The notes: generated by a model from the letters alone, not told the origin. A stretch of DNA of 64,000 nucleotides from an uncultured Eubacteriales bacterium (GCA_948787875.1 CAQFKO010000001.1:36038-100037), one strand, 5' to 3'; numbered from the stretch's first letter, positions 49,961-60,143 are shown. Numbers and translations: made by a program.

Positions 49961-50488
49961 ATGGAAACAAAAAAAGAAAATTTGACAAGAGAATATATTA
50001 TTGATGCATTTTGCAAACTGCTTGTTACCAATGGTTTTGACAAACTTTCTGTTTGTGACATAGCAGACAAAGCCGGCGTTTCAAGAATGTCTTTTTATCG
50101 AAATTTTAAATCAAAAGAAGACCTTGTTTTTCAATTGCTGGATAACATTTCAAAAGAGTTAAAAGCAAATATTGAAATTCTTGAAATAAAAAATCAATTC
50201 ACAATAACAAAAGAATATTTTGAAATTTTCAAGAAATATAACAAGCATTTTCTTGCCCTGCTAAACAGCCAAATCTCCAAAACCTTGGGCGAAACAATTA
50301 TGGAAAAACTAAAAGCCAACACACCAAATGACTATATTAGCAAAACCTCTAAATATATTCCTATTTATTATTTTGGTGCAATGACTCATGTGCTAATAGA
50401 ATGGCTTGAAGACGGCATGAACGAGTCAACCGAAGATATGGCAAGGCTTATTTGCTCACTTAACAACACTGCTTCAAAAACAAAGTAA
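49961..50488 (+). CDS. TetR-family transcription regulator
   Basis: A 175-residue regulator with an N-terminal TetR HTH: IDAFCKLLVTNGFDKLSVCDIADKAGVSRMSFYRNFKSKEDLV. The C-terminal half is an alpha-helical ligand domain. AAGGAAAAA precedes the ATG. Its divergent position beside the ABC transporter suggests that it controls it; the 261-base intergenic region is AT-rich with TATAAT-like boxes, but I see no clear palindromic operator. Confidence 0.93.
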   Translation: METKKENLTREYIIDAFCKLLVTNGFDKLSVCDIADKAGVSRMSFYRNFKSKEDLVFQLLDNISKELKANIEILEIKNQFTITKEYFEIFKKYNKHFLALLNSQISKTLGETIMEKLKANTPNDYISKTSKYIPIYYFGAMTHVLIEWLEDGMNESTEDMARLICSLNNTASKTK

Positions 50489-50579
50489 ATTTTTGTTATT
50501 GCCCATAATTGCTTATATTTTGGGGTGCTATGCAACGCACAACACTGCAAATTTTGCAAAATACTTTGTTTTTTATTTG

Positions 50580-50608
50580 TTGACAAATAGTTTTTTGTGA
50601 TATATAAT
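50580..50608 (+). promoter_or_regulatory. Promoter of the glyS T-box leader
   Basis: TTGACA (50580-50585), 17-base spacer, TATAAT (50603-50608): perfect consensus. The leader would start near 50615. Confidence 0.9.
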
Positions 50609-50614
50609 AAAACT

Positions 50615-50870
50615 ATAAATTGCGTTGAAAAAGAAGAGTAACTTGAACAATTTTCCTAAGAGAGGTTTCGGTTGGTGCAAGAAACTGAAAACTTCAAGCG
50701 AAGGCACTTTGGAGCAATACAAAAAATAAAGTGAGTATTTTTTAATACTAATAAGGGTGGAACCACGGGTCTAATCTCTCGCCCCTTAGCAATAGTTAAA
50801 TAGATTTTATTTATCTTTTTGCTAGCGGCGCGCAAAAGATTAGGCTTTTTGTTTTAGCTTAAAAACAAAA
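50615..50870 (+). ncRNA. T-box riboswitch, glycine-specific
   Basis: Leader RNA that senses uncharged tRNA-Gly and controls glyS. Visible parts: AGAGAG-type stem I element and GGTTGGTGCAAG apical region (50660-50680), the specifier GGC at 50703-50705 followed by ACTTTGGAG, the T-box AAGGGTGGAACCACG at 50753-50767, and a terminator. The bulge UGGA matches a tRNA ending UCCA, which is how the tRNA-Gly of this window ends. Confidence 0.94.
50771..50855 (+). terminator. Conditional terminator of the glyS T-box
   Basis: CTAATCT (50771-50777) pairs with AGATTAG (50837-50843), with an inner TAGCAA/TTGCTA stem, then a GCTTTTTG run. Alternative pairing with the T-box sequence would give the antiterminator. 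Confidence 0.85.
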
Positions 50871-50893
50871 TAAATTTTAGGAGAAAAATTATT

Positions 50894-52273
50894 ATGGAAG
50901 AAAACAAACTTACTATGGACAAACTTGTGTCACACTGCAAAAACACAGGTATTGTCTACCCCGGCTCCGACATCTATGACGGACTTGCAAATACTTGGGA
51001 TTATGGTCCTGTTGGTGTGGAACTTAAAAACAACATAAAAAAACTTTGGTGGAAACGCTTTGTTCAAGAATCTGAAAATTCTTTTGGTGTTGACGCCGCA
51101 ATAATGATGAACCCAAGAGTTTGGGAAGCCTCAGGGCATGTTGCTTCGTTTACCGATCCAAAAATGGATTGCAAAAATTGCAGAGCAAGAATGAGAGCCG
51201 ACAACCTTATTGAACAACATTCAAAAGGCACTGTTGATGTTGATGCAATGACAAACGACGAAATGCAAGCTTATATTGACGAACACCATGTAAACTGCCC
51301 TGTTTGCGGAAACTTTAATTGGACACCTATTCGCCAATTCCATCTTATGTTTGAAACATCAAGAGGACTTGCAGGTGACGAAAAAGACATAATATATCTT
51401 AGACCCGAAACCGCCCAAGGCGAATTTGTTAACTTTTTAAATGTTCAAAGAACAACCCGTGCAAAAGTTCCTTTTGGAATCGGTCAAATAGGAAAAGCTT
51501 TCAGAAATGAAATCACTCCGGGAAACTTTACTTTCAGAACAATTGAATTTGAACAAATGGAACATCAAATGTTTTGCAAAAACGAAGAACAAGGCTTTAA
51601 ATATTATGCAGAATACAAAGAAATGGCAATGCAATTTTTAATCGACCTTGGTTTTAACAAAGAGCACTTAGATTTTAAAGATCATGAAAAACTTGCGTTT
51701 TATGCAAAAGCTGCTTGCGATATTATTTTTAAATATCCTTTTGGCTGGAACGAACTTAATGGAATTCACTATCGCACAGACTATGACCTTGCCCGTCATC
51801 AAGAATTTTCAGGCAAAAATATGTATTATCTTGACCCTGTAACCAACGAAAAATATATTCCTCATGATGTTGAATATTCAATTGGTGCAGACAGACTTAC
51901 ACTTGCAATGCTTTGTGAAGCATATAGCGAAGAAACCTTAGAAGGCGGAGACACAAGAGTTGTTATGCATTTCCACCCCGCAGTTGCTCCATATAAGGTT
52001 GCGGTTCTTCCTCTTCAAAAGAACTTGTCAGAAAAAGCTCGTGAGGTTTATAAAAAGCTTTCAAAACACTTTATGTGCACCTTTGACGAAGCCGGCTCTA
52101 TTGGAAAAAGATATCGCCGTCAAGACCAAATCGGAACTCCATATTGCGTAACAATTGATTTTGACACGCTGGAAAACAACACAGTTACCCTTCGTGACCG
52201 CGACACAATGGAACAAATAAGGCTTGATATAAACGAACTCGAAACTTATGTTAACAGCAAACTCGCATTTTAA
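50894..52273 (+). CDS. glyS: Glycyl-tRNA synthetase, single-chain alpha2 type
   Basis: Charges tRNA-Gly. 459 residues, class II enzyme of the eukaryal/archaeal-like homodimer type used by many Firmicutes. It has the entry GLANTWDYGPVGVELKNN, a zinc-ribbon insertion (CKNC and CPVC), motif 2 FRNEITPGNFTFRTIEFEQME, motif 3 SIGADRLTLAML, and the anticodon-binding domain at the C-terminus. AGGAGAAAA precedes the ATG. Controlled by the T-box leader. Confidence 0.98.
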   Translation: MEENKLTMDKLVSHCKNTGIVYPGSDIYDGLANTWDYGPVGVELKNNIKKLWWKRFVQESENSFGVDAAIMMNPRVWEASGHVASFTDPKMDCKNCRARMRADNLIEQHSKGTVDVDAMTNDEMQAYIDEHHVNCPVCGNFNWTPIRQFHLMFETSRGLAGDEKDIIYLRPETAQGEFVNFLNVQRTTRAKVPFGIGQIGKAFRNEITPGNFTFRTIEFEQMEHQMFCKNEEQGFKYYAEYKEMAMQFLIDLGFNKEHLDFKDHEKLAFYAKAACDIIFKYPFGWNELNGIHYRTDYDLARHQEFSGKNMYYLDPVTNEKYIPHDVEYSIGADRLTLAMLCEAYSEETLEGGDTRVVMHFHPAVAPYKVAVLPLQKNLSEKAREVYKKLSKHFMCTFDEAGSIGKRYRRQDQIGTPYCVTIDFDTLENNTVTLRDRDTMEQIRLDINELETYVNSKLAF

Positions 52274-52279
52274 AAAACA

Positions 52280-52307
52280 AAAAACCGCCCTATTAGGCGG
52301 TTTTTTT
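52280..52307. terminator. Bidirectional terminator between glyS and the transglutaminase-like gene
   Basis: CCGCC and GGCGG (52285-52300) with flanking A/T pairs form a hairpin with a six-base loop; runs of A and T on both sides. Confidence 0.92.
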
Positions 52308-53904
52308 ATTGTGAATATTTTGAGCGTTCAAACATTGCTTTGGAAAATGGATTGGTGGCATTTTGAGATATTTCCCAATATGCATCTGCATATATAATTG
52401 ATTGTTTTAATTTTTTATTAGCGCTTTTCTTCGCTCTGTCTAATTTCATTCCCTTAGAAAGCAAAACATTGGTAACTGCCTTGCTATAAGCCTCAAAACT
52501 AGGGCACTTAAAACAATTTTCTCTTATATATTTAAGTTTATCAAAATTGTCGTCTAAGGTTTTTTCATCAATTATTGTTGCTAAAATATGAAGTTTATTA
52601 AAATCGCTTTCTATATCCAAATTTTTCACAACACTTAAAACATTGGATTCAAAGCTTTGATACTTTTCCGAAAAATCTTTTTGCAAAACATAAATAGCAC
52701 TTTCTAAATTTTCGTAAGCAAGATCAGGATCAATGCTTCCCGAAATATCATAATCTCCACAAAAACTGTTTATCAAGCACTCTGCAACAAAGTTGTATGC
52801 TTCTGACTTAGATTTAAATTTTGGTAAAGACTCTTCTTCAAGCAACCCGCTTTTTACTACTTGCCTAACATCTTGCCAAGTGTTTTTTAATAAATCGCAA
52901 AGCTCAAAATCAAAATCTCCGTTTGTTAAATGCTCTTTTGCAAATTTGGCAACATTCGGCTGTTCGGAAATTAAAACTTTATCATTGTTAATTCCAACAC
53001 TTTGCAGAAACTTAAAGCAAGCATATTTTTCGTCTTTGTCTTCAACAAAATTAAGCTTTTTGTTTTTAACAAATATTTCTTTTAAATCAATATATGGCAA
53101 CGCCGAATGGCAAAGAGTTTTTGGTTGCTCAAAACTTTTAAAACTGTCCCAACAAGCATCTGCCATAAAAAATCCGTCAATATTATATTTTGGGTCGTTC
53201 AAATAAACCATACAATTTTGGTGATTGCTTTCACCATATTTATAATCTTTTTCATTTCCCTTAAAGAGTGATTGAGGCTTGCAAGGAATGCCTATTCTGT
53301 TGCAAAGTTCTGACAAAAGTTGAGCATAACCAACGCAAACAATATTATTGCCCGTAAGAATTCTTGACAAATCTCTTGACTCATTTAAGTCTTCCGATTC
53401 ATTATATTTAAACTCAGAAACTATCATATATGCATAAAGATATTTTTCAAACGAACTAAGCGGATTTCCGTCAGTTCCCTTTGCGTTTAAAATTTCTTCC
53501 ACCCAAGCATTTATCTTTGAACTTGCTTCTAGCGCTCTTGTAAACGGAATTTTATTTCTGTGCATTTCGCCCACTTCATAAAGATTGTCTGACAAAAACA
53601 TATTGCAACCATAAGACAAACATACCTTAAAATTCTCTTTCAAAATTGCAGTTTCATTATTATCAAAAACATCACTGTTTTTATTTAAACGCGAATTAAT
53701 TTCGTCTTCTAAATATATTAAAATATCACAGCCTTCAAAGTCTTTGCAAATTTTTTCAAAAGCCGATTTGTCACTAAGCACTTGCTCTCTTAACAAAACG
53801 ATTTGAGGATTTTTTATACCACTTATTTGCTTTTTTGCGAGGTTCAATTCACTTTCGGAATAGTCAAAATTTTCAATAACAACAATGTCTTGATAAGTAT
53901 ACAT
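52306..53904 (-). CDS. Transglutaminase-like fold protein, unknown function
   Basis: A 532-residue cytoplasmic protein. Its centre fits a transglutaminase/papain-like fold: the NIVCVGYAQLLSELCNRIGIPC segment with the putative catalytic Cys190, a histidine in SNHQNCMVYL (His228), and an aspartate in FFMADACWD (Asp249 or Asp253). The flanks are helical and not recognised. GGAGGAAC precedes the ATG. Such proteins can be peptidases or structural; the substrate is unknown. Confidence 0.7.
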   Translation of the reverse strand: MYTYQDIVVIENFDYSESELNLAKKQISGIKNPQIVLLREQVLSDKSAFEKICKDFEGCDILIYLEDEINSRLNKNSDVFDNNETAILKENFKVCLSYGCNMFLSDNLYEVGEMHRNKIPFTRALEASSKINAWVEEILNAKGTDGNPLSSFEKYLYAYMIVSEFKYNESEDLNESRDLSRILTGNNIVCVGYAQLLSELCNRIGIPCKPQSLFKGNEKDYKYGESNHQNCMVYLNDPKYNIDGFFMADACWDSFKSFEQPKTLCHSALPYIDLKEIFVKNKKLNFVEDKDEKYACFKFLQSVGINNDKVLISEQPNVAKFAKEHLTNGDFDFELCDLLKNTWQDVRQVVKSGLLEEESLPKFKSKSEAYNFVAECLINSFCGDYDISGSIDPDLAYENLESAIYVLQKDFSEKYQSFESNVLSVVKNLDIESDFNKLHILATIIDEKTLDDNFDKLKYIRENCFKCPSFEAYSKAVTNVLLSKGMKLDRAKKSANKKLKQSIIYADAYWEISQNATNPFSKAMFERSKYSQ

Positions 53905-53987
53905 TTTTGTTCCTCCACATATTTAATTATATCAAAACAACAATAAAATTTCAATAGTTATAAAAAATTTAAAATAACTTTTTTAAA

Positions 53988-54035
53988 ATAAAAAATCACA
54001 CATAAATCCTTAAAATTTGGGGTATTATGTGTGAT
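53988..54035 (-). terminator. Intrinsic terminator of the rpiB operon
   Basis: ATCACACATAA (53995-54005) pairs with TTATGTGTGAT (54025-54035); the minus strand continues with TTTTTT. Confidence 0.88.
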
Positions 54036-54041
54036 ATAACA

Positions 54042-54878
54042 CTAAGAAATTGACTCATTGTAAATCTTTATGGCGTCTTCATAATTTTGTTTTGCATCTT
54101 TAAACTCAGCACTTTCGTTTTCATAAATATTAAGGTAAGTTAAATATAGTCCTCTGCAATTTCCGACAAGTGCATAACTATAAATTATTAAATCGTGCTT
54201 AGAAATATTTTCAGACTTTACAATGCTTTGAAGTTTCGAAATCTTTGCTTCAACAGCATCAAAAATGTCATAGCCTTTTAGTGAATTTAATATGCTTAAC
54301 TTTTTATTATCGCTTATTTTTTTATCACCCAAAACAAGTTCAATAAAAGTAGAAAACGAATTTTCGGCAAGTTCTTTTTCTTCAACTTTTGGAAGAATAA
54401 ATTTTATTATAGCGCCACTTTCTATGCCAATATTATACATACATTTTACTTTTTGATTTATCAAATAACTGTTAACATTGCAACTGATTGCAATCAGACT
54501 TTTGTTGTTGTTTATTGCACTTAAACTTGCACTATCTGTTTTTTTGCAAAACTCATTATAGTCGTCTCTTGCAAAAAGCATGCTCAAATAAATCAGCTCG
54601 GATTCCAAATTATTTTGTTCGGATTCAAATATCACAAGGTTATATAAATTTGCAGCAGAGCTGTTTTTGTTATACTCTGTTATAAGGCAAGTTTCTTGGG
54701 CATTTTTCATATTCATTGAGCCAAAAAATTTTGCTGCGGTTTTTGGACTGATAAAAAACAATGACATTATTATAAAAAAGAATAAAACCACAAAACACAG
54801 CATTATAATAAAAAATTTTTTAAGTGAACTCAGCCAAACATTTTTTAAGTCTAGTTCTTTTGTTTGTTTTTCTCTCAT
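54042..54878 (-). CDS. Membrane-anchored unknown protein
   Basis: A 278-residue protein with one strong N-terminal span (about residues 20-46) after a charged MREKQTKELDLKN start, then a mostly helical domain presumably outside. I recognise no domain. AAGGAAAA precedes the ATG, which overlaps the rpiB stop by one base, so it is the second gene of the rpiB operon. Confidence 0.65.
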   Translation of the reverse strand: MREKQTKELDLKNVWLSSLKKFFIIMLCFVVLFFFIIMSLFFISPKTAAKFFGSMNMKNAQETCLITEYNKNSSAANLYNLVIFESEQNNLESELIYLSMLFARDDYNEFCKKTDSASLSAINNNKSLIAISCNVNSYLINQKVKCMYNIGIESGAIIKFILPKVEEKELAENSFSTFIELVLGDKKISDNKKLSILNSLKGYDIFDAVEAKISKLQSIVKSENISKHDLIIYSYALVGNCRGLYLTYLNIYENESAEFKDAKQNYEDAIKIYNESIS

Positions 54879-55357
54879 TAGTTTTCCTTTTCAATATCTT
54901 TTATTTGGTTAACTCTCCTTTCATGTCTTCCACCGGCAAATTCGGTTGAAAGAAAAGTTAAAACAATTCTTGCCATCTTGCGTCTGCAAAAAGGCTTTAT
55001 TTCTCTTATTCCGTCTTCAACGCCAACACCAAAACAAAGAGCATTTGCATTTTCGTGACTGCGAGCAAAATAAGCCTCTTCCTCGCTATGTGCAACCAGC
55101 CCCCTAAAACCGTCAAACTTATTTATAACCATGTTCATTCCGACTCCGGAACCGCACAAAAGTATTATGCCATCTGCCCCAACTTTTTTATATTCTTCTT
55201 TGGCTCTTTTTACCAAAAGCGGATAATCGTTTGCGACATTTTCCTCTTCACTTACAACAAAACTTTGAACAGAAGCCTCGTTTAAAACTTGTTTTATTTT
55301 TTCAATATATTTAACATTAACACGATGGTCATAAACTATAACAATTTTATTAAACAT
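54878..55357 (-). CDS. rpiB: Ribose-5-phosphate isomerase B
   Basis: Interconverts ribose 5-phosphate and ribulose 5-phosphate in the pentose phosphate pathway. The 159-residue protein has the RpiB/LacAB pattern: DH near the N-terminus (residues 10-11), IILLCGSGVGMNMVINKFDGFRG with the catalytic Cys, and FARSHENANALCFG with the conserved His. The phosphate-binding H/R residues appear in FAGGRHERRV. GGAG precedes the ATG; promoter at 55386-55414. Confidence 0.93.
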   Translation of the reverse strand: MFNKIVIVYDHRVNVKYIEKIKQVLNEASVQSFVVSEEENVANDYPLLVKRAKEEYKKVGADGIILLCGSGVGMNMVINKFDGFRGLVAHSEEEAYFARSHENANALCFGVGVEDGIREIKPFCRRKMARIVLTFLSTEFAGGRHERRVNQIKDIEKEN

Positions 55358-55385
55358 AATTTTGCATACTCCTTCTTATATTTTA

Positions 55386-55414
55386 AGTTTATAATTAAAA
55401 TCAAAATATGTCAA
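55386..55414 (-). promoter_or_regulatory. Promoter of rpiB
   Basis: On the minus strand TTGACA (55409-55414), a 17-base spacer and TAAACT (55386-55391), 28 bases before the start codon. It shows that TAAACT is used as a -10 box in this genome. Confidence 0.7.
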
Positions 55415-55415
55415 C

Positions 55416-55443
55416 AAAACAAAAAGAAGTATTGCTACTTCTT
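55416..55443 (-). terminator. Intrinsic terminator of the 61-residue coiled-coil gene
   Basis: AAGAAGTA (55424-55431) pairs with TACTTCTT (55436-55443) around a four-base loop, overlapping the stop; TTTTTG follows on the minus strand. Confidence 0.75.
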
Positions 55444-55620
55444 TCTATGTTTAGAGCCATTTAATTGTTGTTTTAACGAAATAATTTCGCGTTTAAGAGA
55501 ATCCATATCCTTCTCTTGAAGAGAAATTATTCTGTCTTTTTCGTACATAATTTCACGAATAGACTCTTTGTTTTCTTCCCTTAATGCAGAAATAACATCA
55601 TCGTCATCAAAACCTATCAT
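55435..55620 (-). CDS. Small coiled-coil protein
   Basis: A 61-residue protein: acidic start MIGFDDDDV and then a continuous coiled-coil (about residues 12-53, heptads of Leu/Ile) ending in basic KHRKK. Not recognised as a family. AGGAGCAATTT precedes the ATG and it has its own terminator, so it is expressed. It lies directly downstream of sepF and could be a divisome-associated small protein, which is only a positional guess. Confidence 0.6.
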   Translation of the reverse strand: MIGFDDDDVISALREENKESIREIMYEKDRIISLQEKDMDSLKREIISLKQQLNGSKHRKK

Positions 55621-55682
55621 AAATTGCTCCTACTACTATAATGTGCAGATTTCGACAATTTATTCAAAGTTTTTACAGTTTT

Positions 55683-56285
55683 TTACGATTGAGACGGTTG
55701 AGAATTAGGAATCTTAATATTAAATCCCTCCGGAGTAAGCAGAAAAATATTATTATCAACATGCCTGATATTTCCGTTTAATGCATAGACAGCACCGCTT
55801 GCGCAGTCTAAAAGTCTTTGACTGTCGCCCTCGTTCATGCTGTTAAGATTAAGCATAACGGATTCGCCTTCTTTTAAAAAGTTAATAACATATTGCACAT
55901 CTTCAAACCTTGTTGGATACAAAAACTCAACATTTTTTGTTCCGTATCCACCAACATTGGTTGAATTTGTTCCATAATTATTAACAGGTGCATCATAGGT
56001 TCTTGATGTATTGTATTGGTCAGGATTTTCCAAATAAGAATTCATTGTGCTTTGAGGCTTTTGTGGTTTTTGTTCCACATCTTTTTCTTGTTTTAAAGAA
56101 TATTTTCGGGCAATTCTGTCTGCCTTTTCTTGTGCTTTTCTTGCCTTTTGCTCGTCTTTTATGCGTTTACGCTCAAATGCAGCCTCTTGTTTTTCTTGCC
56201 TAATCTTTTCTTTTTCAATGGTGTCGTCATAAACTTGTTCGTTTTCAAAACCAACACCTTTCATAAGCCAATTCATAAATCCCAT
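55683..56285 (-). CDS. sepF: Cell-division protein SepF
   Basis: Membrane-associated ring protein that ties FtsZ to the membrane at the septum. 200 residues: an amphipathic N-terminal membrane-binding helix (MGFMNWLMKGVGFE), a Lys/Glu-rich linker, then the SepF fold VEFLYPTRFEDVQYVINFLKEGESVMLNLNSMNEGDSQRLLDCASGAVYALNGNIRHVDNNIFLLTPE. AAGGAG precedes the ATG. FtsZ and the usual ylmE-ylmG-divIVA cluster are not nearby. Confidence 0.95.
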   Translation of the reverse strand: MGFMNWLMKGVGFENEQVYDDTIEKEKIRQEKQEAAFERKRIKDEQKARKAQEKADRIARKYSLKQEKDVEQKPQKPQSTMNSYLENPDQYNTSRTYDAPVNNYGTNSTNVGGYGTKNVEFLYPTRFEDVQYVINFLKEGESVMLNLNSMNEGDSQRLLDCASGAVYALNGNIRHVDNNIFLLTPEGFNIKIPNSQPSQS

Positions 56286-56309
56286 AAGCTCACGCTCCTT
56301 AGTATCATA

Positions 56310-56338
56310 ATCATAACATATTTTACCAAAAACGACAA
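56310..56338 (-). promoter_or_regulatory. Promoter of sepF
   Basis: On the minus strand TTGTCG (56333-56338), a 17-base spacer and TATGAT (56310-56315), about 24 bases before the start. Confidence 0.6.
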
Positions 56339-56354
56339 TTATTTTAAAGGCATT

Positions 56355-57104
56355 TTATAAATTATCAATCAAATTGCACCAAGAGAGCGACAAATTTACT
56401 GTGAGCTGAGCCAAAACAGCCTGCTTTTTGTTGCTATTAAAGAACTCATCAAAGAAATTGGATAAAAATTTTTCTGCAAGGCTTAAATTGCTCAATACTT
56501 TTTTGCCAAGCTCATCACTATTTTTGCTGTTTTCTTTAATAAGTTCTGCAATTTCAAGCTTTTTTGCCATAATTTCACTGCAAAGCCCTGACTCAGACAA
56601 ACTCCCCGCTATATATTTCATAGAATTAGCTTGAAGCTCAATTAAAAATTTGCTAAAAAATCTGAAACAAGCATAAACATTTTCATTGGATTTCACTGCT
56701 CTTTTTTGTGCTTTTGACAAACTTTCGGTCACTGTTATTATTCCGCAATTAGGAAAGCTTTTATTTATATTTTCTTTAATTTCTTCTGCCTCTTCACTAG
56801 AAAAATAAACATTTGCTATCAAATAATAGCGATTATCATGAAGCATCAATACTCCGCTTCCACCAAGCTTTTTTATCAACTCTTGCTCATCAGAAAGCGG
56901 GTCTTTTTTTAAGTTGAAATTTGTGTAAACAAAATAAAATTTTTTTTCACCCAAAAAACTGTCTGATTTTGGCTTAAATGCAAATGCCAAACTTACTGCA
57001 ACAATAACGGCAACAAAAACAAAAGACAACAAAAAGCCAATAGCACGCTTTCCTTGCCTCTTTCTGCTTTTTCTCAAAAAATAATATGGCACACTTTCTT
57101 GCAA
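56355..57104 (-). CDS. Membrane-anchored unknown protein upstream of sepF
   Basis: A 249-residue protein: basic N-terminus (RKSRKRQGKRA), one span (about 21-42), then an external domain with a small alpha/beta segment (about 55-125, FYFVYTNFNLKKD ... YYLIANVYFSSEEAEEI ... FPNCGIITV) that resembles the SPOR peptidoglycan-binding fold, and a helical C-terminus. The start is TTG with AGGA nine bases upstream; TATAAT lies before it. A link with cell division is suggested only by the adjacent sepF and the SPOR-like shape. Confidence 0.55.
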   Translation of the reverse strand: MQESVPYYFLRKSRKRQGKRAIGFLLSFVFVAVIVAVSLAFAFKPKSDSFLGEKKFYFVYTNFNLKKDPLSDEQELIKKLGGSGVLMLHDNRYYLIANVYFSSEEAEEIKENINKSFPNCGIITVTESLSKAQKRAVKSNENVYACFRFFSKFLIELQANSMKYIAGSLSESGLCSEIMAKKLEIAELIKENSKNSDELGKKVLSNLSLAEKFLSNFFDEFFNSNKKQAVLAQLTVNLSLSWCNLIDNL

Positions 57105-57168
57105 TTTAAAATATCCTACCTTATTATAAAATCATAAGCACCTACAATAATTTATGCGACAAGTTCTG

Positions 57169-57219
57169 CCTTAATTCAAAAAAATATTAAGGTTTAAATA
57201 ATATTATTGTTACATATAA
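57169..57219 (+). promoter_or_regulatory. groESL promoter region with a non-CIRCE inverted repeat
   Basis: CCTTAAT (57169-57175), nine bases, then ATTAAGG (57185-57191), directly followed by a TTTAAA box (57192-57197), a 16-base spacer and TATAAT (57214-57219). No CIRCE-like sequence is present. The repeat has the spacing of CIRCE but another sequence; an operator role is inferred from its position. Confidence 0.5.
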
Positions 57220-57241
57220 TTTAGATGCAAAGGAGTTATAT

Positions 57242-57532
57242 ATGAATTTTAAACCATTGTTCGACAGAGTTGTTTTGAAAAATTTGGAAAAAATAAACAA
57301 AACAAAATCAGGGCTTATTATTCCCGAAAGTGTGGGAGACGAGCCACTTTATGCAAAAGTTGTTGCTATTGGCACGGGCGATAACTTTGACGGAAACAAG
57401 TCCGAAATGGCTGTTTCTGTGGGCGACCATGTGCTTTACAACAAATACGGAGCAACTGCCTTTAAATGTGACGACGAAGAATATGTTATACTTCGTCAAA
57501 GTGACATTTTGGGCGTTTTTGATAAAGATTAA
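57242..57532 (+). CDS. groS: Co-chaperonin GroES
   Basis: Lid of the GroEL chamber. 96 residues with MNFKPLFDRVVLKNLE, the mobile loop KTKSGLIIPESVGDEP, and VGDHVLYNKYGATAFKCDDEEYVILRQSDILGVF. AAGGAG precedes the ATG. It is 17 bases upstream of groEL. Confidence 0.98.
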   Translation: MNFKPLFDRVVLKNLEKINKTKSGLIIPESVGDEPLYAKVVAIGTGDNFDGNKSEMAVSVGDHVLYNKYGATAFKCDDEEYVILRQSDILGVFDKD

Positions 57533-57540
57533 CATTTTAG

Positions 57541-59162
<1,622 letters not shown>

Positions 59163-59167
<5 letters not shown>

Positions 59168-60143
59168 TGTCATCAACGATATTTTTAAAAGACAAAAAGT
59201 GTTTATCAAAATCCAATTTTTTTTGCATTGAAGACGAAAATGATTTGTTGTTTTGATTTTTCTGAATTTTTGGTTTAACGATAACTCCCGCTTCAAGCCT
59301 TTCAATTTCAGATAAATTATTTTTATTATTTTCTTCTTTTACCTCGGTTTTATTAACAAAGGTCAAATCGTCTTCACCCGAATCAGACATAATATCTGCC
59401 ATAATATCTTTAAGTGAAATATTTGGATTTAGCGCTTCGTTAAAGTCAAAAAGGCTGTCTTCCGTTTGAGGAATAACGCTTGCCGAATTTGAGCCGACTT
59501 CCGAAGGAGCAACATAAAAAAGTTCATTGAACTTATCTTCAATTTGCTCATTTCCGTCATTCTTTTTAAATTTTTTGCCCAAGCCAATATCAGCAACAAT
59601 GCTCTGCTCGTCCCTTTTTGGTCTTCCACGCTTTCTGCTTACACTTGAACCTATCTTTTGACTAAACTCTTGTTTTAGCCTGTTAAATCGGTCTTCAACG
59701 CTTTCGTTTGACACGATTTGAGGTTGTTTGTTTAAAATAAAATCTCTGTCGCTTTTTGATATTGTTGCAATGGTTTGAAGTTTTTCCGCAAGCTGTTTTA
59801 ACTTGTTCTCCGCTTGGTTCAATTCAGACAAAATTTCAGTTAATTCAAGCTCGTCTTCGTCAAAAACCTCTCTAAACTTTTGTTGAATTAAGCCGTCAGC
59901 CGAAAGATTTTCGCTTGCAGAAATAATTTCCGACGCAAAAACTTGCTTCAAATATTTTATTTTTCTTTCATAAAGAACCAATGCCCTTGCAGAGCTTTTT
60001 TCACGCTCTTTGAATTCGGCAATAATTTTTTTATTTCGAATACTTTCTTTTTCAAGCTTGTCTAGCTTATCGCTTTTTTCTATTGCATTAAGCTCGTTTT
60101 TGGTAAGCTGTTCAATGCTTTCAAAATTATTATTTTTGTTCAT
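59163..60143 (-). CDS. Coiled-coil protein with AT-hook-like motif
   Basis: A 326-residue soluble protein not recognised. Residues 1-70 and 85-130 are charged and helical/coiled-coil. A basic SRKRGRPKRDE motif (169-179) carries the RGRP core of AT-hooks. The C-terminal half is acidic and probably disordered. Its ATG lies inside the end of lgt (overlap of 14 bases), so it is translated with lgt. It could bind AT-rich DNA or be a nucleoid/membrane linker; this is inference from the motif. Confidence 0.65.
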
